From Actinomycetota bacterium (GTDB taxonomy: Bacteria > Actinomycetota > Actinomycetes > S36-B12): a DNA stretch of 55,892 nt. A program made the translations under genes and the position numbers. Positions within the stretch are counted from its first letter, which is position 1. The number at the start of each line of letters is the position of its first letter. The DNA is taken from NCBI GenBank assembly GCA_017857875.1, contig JAFMCH010000002.1, forward strand, positions 1 to 55,892, in the 5' to 3' direction. Under the pieces are notes generated by a model that saw only the letters and a list, made by a program, of their open reading frames with translations, was not told where the DNA came from and did not search any database. This document shows positions 50,510-55,892 of the stretch, in pieces.

Positions 50510-51754
50510 GTGGTCTTGCGACCGGTCGAACAGCAACAGGCCCATGTTCTCGAGGGCGTACAGCCGTTGGAGTCCCTAGATATTCCGCTGCTGGACGCCC
50601 AAGGTTGCGTACTTGCAAGAGATGTGACCGCCCAGTGGCCGCTGCCATCTTTCGACAACACGTCGATGGATGGTTACGCGGTCGTCGCCGCAGATGTGGC
50701 GAGTGCATCTGTTGATAGTGCCGTTACCTTGACCGTAATCGACGATGTGCCCGCCGGATACCGCGCCACGGAAAGCGTTACGCGGGGAACAGCAATCCGA
50801 ATCATGACGGGCGCGCCCCTTCCTGATGGCGCGGATGCCATTGTTCCGGTCGAAAGTACAGACGGTGGCACCGAGAAGGTGTCTGTGCGGCAGGGATTTC
50901 CAGCTGGTCAGTTTATTCGCCGAGCCGGTGAGGACGTGCACACCGGTGAGGTGGTGCTTCGGGCGGGTCAGCAGATTGGGGCGCGCGAGATCGCAATCTT
51001 GGCGGCCGCCGGACACGGGACTGCCCCCGTGCATCCGCGTCCTCGTGTCGTGGTGATGTCGACCGGTAATGAACTCGTCGAGCCTGGCACGCCACTGAAG
51101 TATGGCCTGATTGCTGATTCGAATTCGGTAATGCTGGTTGCTGCCGCGCGCGATTGCGGCGCGGAGGCGTTTCGCGCGGGCCCGGTTCCTGACGATGAAC
51201 AGCGGTTGATCGACACGCTGGACGATCAGCTGGTTCGAGCCGACCTCTTGGTGACGTCGGGCGGGGTCAGCATGGGGGCCTATGACACGGTCAAAGCCGT
51301 TTTGTCTCGCCTTGGCACGGTTGAGTTCGTCAAGGTGGCGATGCAACCGGGCATGCCGCAGGGGTTCGGTGCGATTGGCGACGAAAACGTACCAATCGTC
51401 ACGCTGCCCGGAAACCCGGTCAGTTCGTATGTGTCATTCGAGGTTTTCGTGCGCCCCCTTATCCGTCGACTTATGGGCTTCAGCGAGGTTCACCGGCCCC
51501 GAGTGCTGGCGAGGTTTACCTCCACCATGTCCTCACCCGGAGGTAAGACTCAGTTTGCGCGCGTTTCCCTTACTGTCCGCGATGGTCATTACGTTGCCTC
51601 GCCGGTGGGGGCTCAGGGCTCGCACATCCTCGGTGGACTTGCGCAGGCCAACGGCCTAGCAGTTATCGCTCCCGAGGTAACCGAGGTCAGCGAGGGCGAC
51701 GTTGTGACCGTGATGGACCTGCGGCACAGCCACATTGCGCAGGAACCAGCATGA
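50510..51754 (+). CDS. moeA: MoeA-family protein (molybdopterin molybdotransferase / Glp)
   Basis: Protein of 414 residues with all MoeA domains: FDNTSMDGYAVVA (about 54-66), GTAIRIMTGAPLPDGADAIV, VVMSTGNELVEPG and TSGGVSMGAYD, plus PGNPVSSYV in the C-terminal part. GTG 50510 is chosen for GGAGAGGGG 7 nt upstream. In the same gene order, the corynebacterial homologue Glp acts in cell division with a membrane receptor GlpR. Here moaC follows by ATGA overlap, which supports a cofactor role; both roles are possible. Confidence 0.92.
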   Translation: MVLRPVEQQQAHVLEGVQPLESLDIPLLDAQGCVLARDVTAQWPLPSFDNTSMDGYAVVAADVASASVDSAVTLTVIDDVPAGYRATESVTRGTAIRIMTGAPLPDGADAIVPVESTDGGTEKVSVRQGFPAGQFIRRAGEDVHTGEVVLRAGQQIGAREIAILAAAGHGTAPVHPRPRVVVMSTGNELVEPGTPLKYGLIADSNSVMLVAAARDCGAEAFRAGPVPDDEQRLIDTLDDQLVRADLLVTSGGVSMGAYDTVKAVLSRLGTVEFVKVAMQPGMPQGFGAIGDENVPIVTLPGNPVSSYVSFEVFVRPLIRRLMGFSEVHRPRVLARFTSTMSSPGGKTQFARVSLTVRDGHYVASPVGAQGSHILGGLAQANGLAVIAPEVTEVSEGDVVTVMDLRHSHIAQEPA

Positions 51755-52248
51755 GTGAGCCCTCGAACGTTGATCGCTTCACTCACATTGATGACCACGG
51801 TGCTGCCCGGATGGTGGATGTCAGCGCGAAGGATGTCACTGTCCGAACCGCTACTGCAACCGGCATTGTTCGGGTGACTGAGGCGGTCATTTCGTTGCTC
51901 CGAGACGGGACCGTTCCTAAGGGAGACGCGCTAGGCGTTGCGCGCATTGCTGGTATTGCTGCAGCGAAGAAAACGTCAGATCTGATTCCTCTTTGCCACC
52001 CACTTGCCATCCATGCCGTGAGCGTTGACCTGGCGGTTCACGACACCTATGTGTCGATCTCGGCGACTGTTCGCACGGCAGACCGAACGGGCGTCGAGAT
52101 GGAGGCATTAACGAGCGTGAGCGTGGCGGCTCTTGCGTTGGTCGACATGGTGAAGGCTGTTGATCCCGGCGCCGTCATTTCAGATATTGCTCTGCAGGAG
52201 AAGACCGGTGGTCGCAGGGGGCATTGGCAGCGAGGGGTGGCGCGATGA
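51751..52248 (+). CDS. moaC: Cyclic pyranopterin monophosphate synthase
   Basis: Molybdenum-cofactor enzyme of 165 residues. Signature motifs: ARMVDVSAKDVTVRTA near the N-terminus, KKTSDLIPLCHPLAI (about 72-86) and GVEMEALTSVSVAAL (about 112-126), ending near LQEKTGGRRG. ATGA overlaps on both sides tie it to moeA and rimJ. Confidence 0.96.
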   Translation: MSEPSNVDRFTHIDDHGAARMVDVSAKDVTVRTATATGIVRVTEAVISLLRDGTVPKGDALGVARIAGIAAAKKTSDLIPLCHPLAIHAVSVDLAVHDTYVSISATVRTADRTGVEMEALTSVSVAALALVDMVKAVDPGAVISDIALQEKTGGRRGHWQRGVAR

Positions 52249-52859
52249 CGCGCGCGTGGCCGGTCACGCTGCGCGATGGGTCCGTCGGGCTTCGACCGAT
52301 CCGGCTGCGCGATGCAGCGGCGTGGCGCGAGGTGCGCCGTCACAACACCGATTGGCTACGTCCGTGGGAGGCGACATTGCCGCTCGGCGAACACGATGCC
52401 CCCACGAGTTTCGCCGGGATGGTTCGCCGTCTCCGCGCTGAGGGCCGCGAGGGCCGAACGCTGCCCTGGGTGGTTTTGGCCGATCAGCAACTCGTGGGCC
52501 AATTGACTGTAGGTGGAATTGCGCGGGGTTCATTGTTGAGCGCATACATCGGTTACTGGGTTGATCGTCGGGTCGCGGGTCAAGGCATCATGCCTACGGC
52601 CGTGGCCATGGCCACTGATCATTGCTTTGACAAGCTTGGCCTGCATCGAGTTGAAATCAACATTCGCCCGGAAAATTCCGCCTCTTTACGTGTCGTGGAG
52701 AAGCTCGGATTTCGTTCTGAAGGGCTGCGCGAGCGTTACCTACACATCGACGGCGACTGGCGTGACCACTACACATTTGCGTTGACCGCCGGAGAAATTC
52801 ACCCGGGTGTGCTGGCGCAATGGCGCGACACGAAAACCATCACTCGCGCGGGTCCGTGA
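52245..52859 (+). CDS. rimJ: GNAT N-acetyltransferase, RimJ/RimL type
   Basis: Acetyltransferase of 204 residues: LRDGSVGLRPIRLRDAAAW at the start, IGYWVDRRVAGQGIMPTAVA as the acetyl-CoA site (R-x-x-G-x-G/A) and LHRVEINIRPENSASLRVVE (the typical RimJ C-terminal motif). ATGA overlap with moaC. RimJ-type enzymes acetylate ribosomal protein N-termini, but related enzymes have other targets. Confidence 0.9.
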   Translation: MTRAWPVTLRDGSVGLRPIRLRDAAAWREVRRHNTDWLRPWEATLPLGEHDAPTSFAGMVRRLRAEGREGRTLPWVVLADQQLVGQLTVGGIARGSLLSAYIGYWVDRRVAGQGIMPTAVAMATDHCFDKLGLHRVEINIRPENSASLRVVEKLGFRSEGLRERYLHIDGDWRDHYTFALTAGEIHPGVLAQWRDTKTITRAGP

Positions 52860-52890
52860 TTCGTACGCTTCATCGGCATAACGTGAGGCC

Positions 52891-53478
52891 ATGACCGGCC
52901 TTATCTACGTTGCAATCGTGGGATTGTGGGCCGCTGTTCTGATTCCCATGTGGCTCAGCCGACATGATGCCGATGAGGCCCATCGACGAGAGCGTCACGA
53001 GACTGCCCTGGGCACGTTAGCCCGGTTCCGTTCGACAAGTTCAACACCGACAACCGCTACGCAGCGTGCTATCCGGCGCAGGCGAGTCATTGGGGTGACG
53101 CTTGCGGCCCTATGTGCTTCAGGGGCGGCGGCTTGGGCCCTCGGATTGGCCGGGGTGTGGGTGCTGGTGTTGCCATTGGTGCTCCTGGGGTTGTTTGTCG
53201 TGGTTGCCGTGATGGCCGCGGGCGCGAGTCGACGTCAGCAGGACGCGCGTGTGCAGTCTGCTGAGCGTCGCCGCGAGTCTCGGGAACGCCAGTCCGACCA
53301 GCGCGAGGTTGCCCGTACGACCCGAGCGACGCGAGCAGCCCCGGCGCCCGGTCAAGTGCCCGCCCAGCCGCGTCCTCGACGTGAGGTCGCTCGTGCGCAG
53401 GTCAAGCGTCCACATACCCGGCCGGTCGCCCCGACTACGGCATCGACTTTCGAAGACCTCTTCGACCAAACAGCCTGA
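52891..53478 (+). CDS. sepX: Membrane protein, SepX/GlpR-like divisome component
   Basis: Protein of 195 residues: an N-terminal transmembrane helix (GLIYVAIVGLWAAVLIPMWL), a short basic stretch, two further helices (about 68-112), then an Arg/Gln-rich, probably disordered region and an acidic end STFEDLFDQ. N-terminal sequence and position after galU-moeA-moaC-rimJ match SepX of Streptomyces and GlpR of Corynebacterium, which act in cell division and polar growth. TAACGT lies 6 nt before the ATG. Assignment by synteny and layout. Confidence 0.75.
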   Translation: MTGLIYVAIVGLWAAVLIPMWLSRHDADEAHRRERHETALGTLARFRSTSSTPTTATQRAIRRRRVIGVTLAALCASGAAAWALGLAGVWVLVLPLVLLGLFVVVAVMAAGASRRQQDARVQSAERRRESRERQSDQREVARTTRATRAAPAPGQVPAQPRPRREVARAQVKRPHTRPVAPTTASTFEDLFDQTA

Positions 53479-53550
53479 TCGGGGGCCGTGGCAGGACTCT
53501 CCGGTCGTGGCTTGCTAGCCTCGGGGGCCCCGGGGTCGACCAACCTCGTC

Positions 53551-53624
53551 GGGGCTGTAGCGCAGTCCGGTAGCGCACCTCGTTCGCATCGAGGGGGTCA
53601 GGGGTTCGAATCCCCTCAGCTCCA
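53551..53624 (+). tRNA. tRNA-Ala (anticodon CGC)
   Basis: 74-nt cloverleaf: acceptor GGGGCTG / CAGCTCC with one G-U pair, D-stem GCGC, anticodon stem CCTCG/CGAGG with loop TTCGCAT (anticodon CGC at 53585-53587, reading GCG alanine codons), T-arm with GTTCGAATC and discriminator A at 53624. The CCA end is not encoded. A possible -10 TAGCCT lies at 53516-53521. Confidence 0.97.
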
Positions 53625-53625
53625 C

Positions 53626-54153
53626 ATGACAGTTACACAGCAAGTTGGGCAGCAGGGTGGCGAAGGGGCCGGTCGCCGCATCATCGCGATGGCCGCATGC
53701 GCTTCGCTGGCCGCAGGTGGCCTGTGGGCTGCGGGGTTGGCGTCGGCATCCCCGGCCGGTGCGGTGCGCCCGATCGTGGGCTGCGGTTGGATTCAAGACG
53801 GTGAGGACAACCGCGATAACACGCTGACGTGCACCCAGCCGGGTCGCTCCTACACCATCGTGGTGGAAAAGGATTGCTGGAAGTACGCCCCGCCGGAAAA
53901 TACAGTGGTGCTCGAACGGGTTGGCAACAAATGGCGTAAGACTGACAACGCCACGCTGCTGGTTCGTAAGGGTGCGGCCTACTGTGATGAAGACTACCCG
54001 TACATGACGCGCGTGACGATGTCGACCGAGGGATTAAAGCCCTACGAGACGCGTCGGTTCCGGTTGGTGCAGCCAGAGGGAGAGCGGGCCAGATCAACAC
54101 TGGCCATGTTCGTGTGCCTCATGCGCGATGGTCGTAATAAAGACTGCCCCTGA
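53626..54153 (+). CDS. Secreted protein of unknown function directly after the tRNA
   Basis: Predicted exported protein of 175 residues. The ATG lies 1 nt after the tRNA discriminator base. Signal peptide core IIAMAACASLAAGGLWAAG, cleavage near ASASPAGA. The mature part has six cysteines (for example IVGCGWIQ, TLTCTQPG, VEKDCWK, AAYCDEDYP, FVCLM, KDCP), suggesting disulfides. An upstream reading frame through the tRNA is not coding. No recognised domain. Confidence 0.7.
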   Translation: MTVTQQVGQQGGEGAGRRIIAMAACASLAAGGLWAAGLASASPAGAVRPIVGCGWIQDGEDNRDNTLTCTQPGRSYTIVVEKDCWKYAPPENTVVLERVGNKWRKTDNATLLVRKGAAYCDEDYPYMTRVTMSTEGLKPYETRRFRLVQPEGERARSTLAMFVCLMRDGRNKDCP

Positions 54154-54178
54154 TCGAAAGTGCTAGCCATGCGAAGGA

Positions 54179-55717
54179 CTAGATCCAACTAGGCATCCAC
54201 ATGCGCAAGGTCCACTGCTCGTATGGAATCGGCACAATTGTCCATACCGGATAGAACCACCAGGCGGCGACAACCGCGAGCAACACTGCCCCACCAGCAG
54301 CAATGGCTCCCCATCTACGCCGCGTTGGACTGTTATCGGCGGATCCGAGAACGGCACCGAGCGTCATCGCCAAAGCCATCGCGATAAACGGCACGAAGAC
54401 AACGGTGTAGAAGGTGAAGATCGTACGGTCCAGGTAAAGCAGCCATGGCGCCCAGCCTGCGACAACCCCCGCCAGTACCGCCCCAAAACGCCAGTCACGA
54501 CGAGCAACCCAGCGCCAGATCGAGTAGATCAGCGCCAAGCTGCCCAGCCACCACACCACCGGATTGCCAAGCGCGGTCACAGCAGCCGAGCACTGCTGGG
54601 CACCGCAGGTGCCAGCGACTTCATCACCTTCATAGAAGAACGAAGTGGGCCTGGTTTGTAGGAACCAACTGAGTGGATTCGATTGATAGGAGTGATCAGA
54701 ATCGAGATTGACGTGAAAGTTCCATGCGGTGGAGTGGTAGTGCCATAGGGAGCGCAGCCAGTCGGGAACAATCGAGGGCTCCTGCCCGGCAGCCCACTGG
54801 CGATTCCACCCGGCATCGGTGAAGATCCACCCCGACCAGGTGACCAGGTAGACACCGATCGCTGTTATCACGATCGCGATAAATGCCGGTGGTGCGCTGC
54901 GCAGCAGGGTCGCCGACCAGGGCCGCCCCACCCCCAGTCGTCGTCGCAGACCGACGTCCCAGATGACGGTCATCAGCCCAAACACCGCGATGAACCACAG
55001 GCCCGACCACTTCACACTGCAGGCCAGGCCCAGGGTGATGCCGGCGGCCCATCGCCACGGCCTGGGGCCCAGGCGTCCGCCCCACTCGGTCATCATTGCC
55101 GCTGCACGCGGTGATCCCGCGGCGTGAACCCATCGTCGGCGTACTTGGTCTCGATCAATCAGTAAGAACCCAAATGAGGCCAGCACCCAAAATGAGATCA
55201 CCATGTCCAGCACAGCGGTGCGACTCATGACGATGTGAATGCCGTCAAGGGCGAGTAGTAAGCCGGCGGTAACGCCGATGAGATCAGAACGGGTGAGGCG
55301 TCGGGCGATACGTACGGTGAGTAAAACCGACAATGTGCCCAGCAGGGCGACGGCAAAGCGCCACCCGAAAGGGGTCATCCCAAACAGCCACTCACCGATC
55401 GCGATGACCCATTTGCCGCCGGGCGGATGCACGACGTAGGAGGGATCCCCGGTGAAGATGTCGAGGGTTCGCCAGTTGCCGTCTGAGGCCAAGATCGTGT
55501 CATCGGCTCCCTCGACGAAGGATTGCTCCGAGCCGTATCTCAGCAGAGCGAGCGCATCTTTGGCGTAGTAGGTCTCGTCAAAGACAATGTCGTCTGGGCG
55601 GCCGAGGCTGGTGAATCTGATGATTCCGGCAACGGCAGTGACGCTCAGGGCACCGGCCCAGCCCCGCCACGCCAACGCTTGAGGCTTCCTGTCTGCCTCG
55701 GTGCCAGCGACGGTCAT
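54179..55717 (-). CDS. pmt: Dolichyl-phosphate-mannose-type protein O-mannosyltransferase
   Basis: Membrane glycosyltransferase of 512 residues that mannosylates secreted proteins. Contains the catalytic loop motif DIVFDETYYAKDA (about 38-50), HPPGGKW, GIHIVMSRTAVLDMVISFW and about ten helices, ending with PYEQWTLRMWMPSW. ATG 55717 is chosen because TACGAT lies 6 nt upstream (leaderless); upstream frame is shadow of rsmI. Divergent pmt/rsmI is as in M. tuberculosis (Rv1002c/Rv1003). Confidence 0.93.
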   Translation of the reverse strand: MTVAGTEADRKPQALAWRGWAGALSVTAVAGIIRFTSLGRPDDIVFDETYYAKDALALLRYGSEQSFVEGADDTILASDGNWRTLDIFTGDPSYVVHPPGGKWVIAIGEWLFGMTPFGWRFAVALLGTLSVLLTVRIARRLTRSDLIGVTAGLLLALDGIHIVMSRTAVLDMVISFWVLASFGFLLIDRDQVRRRWVHAAGSPRAAAMMTEWGGRLGPRPWRWAAGITLGLACSVKWSGLWFIAVFGLMTVIWDVGLRRRLGVGRPWSATLLRSAPPAFIAIVITAIGVYLVTWSGWIFTDAGWNRQWAAGQEPSIVPDWLRSLWHYHSTAWNFHVNLDSDHSYQSNPLSWFLQTRPTSFFYEGDEVAGTCGAQQCSAAVTALGNPVVWWLGSLALIYSIWRWVARRDWRFGAVLAGVVAGWAPWLLYLDRTIFTFYTVVFVPFIAMALAMTLGAVLGSADNSPTRRRWGAIAAGGAVLLAVVAAWWFYPVWTIVPIPYEQWTLRMWMPSWI

Positions 55718-55790
55718 CTGATTATCGTAAGTGAGCGGGGGGTTGATCGGTCGTGGCGTGGCCGGGCGACGCTGCTGGCAGGATGCAGTC

Positions 55791-55892
55791 ATGAACACTG
55801 TGGGTCGCGGCCGTTTGATTCTGGCCGCGACGCCACTGGGTAATTCCGGCGATGCCACCGATCGCCTCAAGACGGCATTGGAATCGAGCGAC
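55791..55892 (+). CDS. rsmI: 16S rRNA (cytidine-1402-2'-O)-methyltransferase, start only
   Basis: First 34 codons only, cut by the window end. GRLILAATPLGNSGDATDRL matches the conserved N-terminus of RsmI (GxLyLVATPIGNLgDit-R). CAGGAT lies 6 nt before the ATG, a weak leaderless promoter. Divergent from pmt. Confidence 0.88.
   Translation, partial: MNTVGRGRLILAATPLGNSGDATDRLKTALESSD

Noticed and set aside
53488-53625. N-terminal extension of the 53626 protein reading through the tRNA
   Set aside because: It translates the tRNA-Ala gene and gives the low-complexity peptide typical of tRNA shadows; the signal peptide begins after the tRNA.

Overview
The window reads as chromosomal DNA of a moderately GC-rich actinobacterium (Actinomycetota). 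Four things support this. Several loci have mycobacterial gene order: a plsB / HAD-plsC pair, and a right-hand block mscL - SAF protein - ruc (FmdB-type) - 5-formyl-THF cyclo-ligase - galU - moeA/glp - moaC - rimJ - sepX/glpR, followed by pmt and rsmI, which resembles the M. tuberculosis Rv0985c-Rv1003 region. Many promoters are of the TANNNT type and sit only 6-7 nt before the start codon, implying leaderless mRNAs. GTG starts are common. A perfect CIRCE element indicates HrcA control. No insertion sequence, prophage, CRISPR array or plasmid function was seen.

Layout. 1-3.3 kb: heme/iron ABC importer genes (truncated permease and a binding lipoprotein) divergent from two secreted neocarzinostatin-like proteins, with a repeat-rich control region between them. 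3.3-6.6 kb: a TetR regulator, two tandem pirins and an odd OmpR-type DNA-binding protein fused to a PAS-like domain. 6.7-11.4 kb: a large GH63-type glycosidase and an SGNH-acyltransferase-3 protein. 11.5-14.4 kb: an alkane-oxidation cluster (AlkB fused to rubredoxin, a DoxX-like protein, a zinc alcohol dehydrogenase). 14.4-20.5 kb: phospholipid acyltransferases, then two RNA methyltransferases and a RidA protein. 20.5-34.5 kb: an envelope/secretome region with a GAP-family protein, a secreted FN3 protein, a DUF4287-DUF1801 protein, a patatin, a roughly 2,780-residue secreted multi-module protein and another secreted protein.

34.5-45 kb: an MHS-family transporter, an acetolactate decarboxylase carrying an N-terminal ribbon-helix-helix segment, a SHOCT protein, a leaderless gntR-tauE operon divergent from a sulfotransferase / kinase-like-GNAT operon, and several conserved actinobacterial proteins. 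45-55.9 kb: the conserved cell-division and protein-quality-control neighbourhood, interrupted by an ABC exporter and a two-subunit fluoride channel (crcB pair), with a tRNA-Ala(CGC) placed immediately before a secreted protein, and ending at pmt and the start of rsmI.

The best candidates for something new are: a run of seven NGDFE-type truncated module starts inside the giant secreted protein; the RHH-acetolactate decarboxylase fusion; the ATPase-like/GNAT fusion coupled to a sulfotransferase; a 23-bp divergent promoter in which two leaderless -10 boxes overlap and one drives a 44-residue protein; and a tRNA gene whose 3' processing would leave a 1-nt leader on a downstream mRNA. All functions are inferred from sequence by eye; no database search was run.
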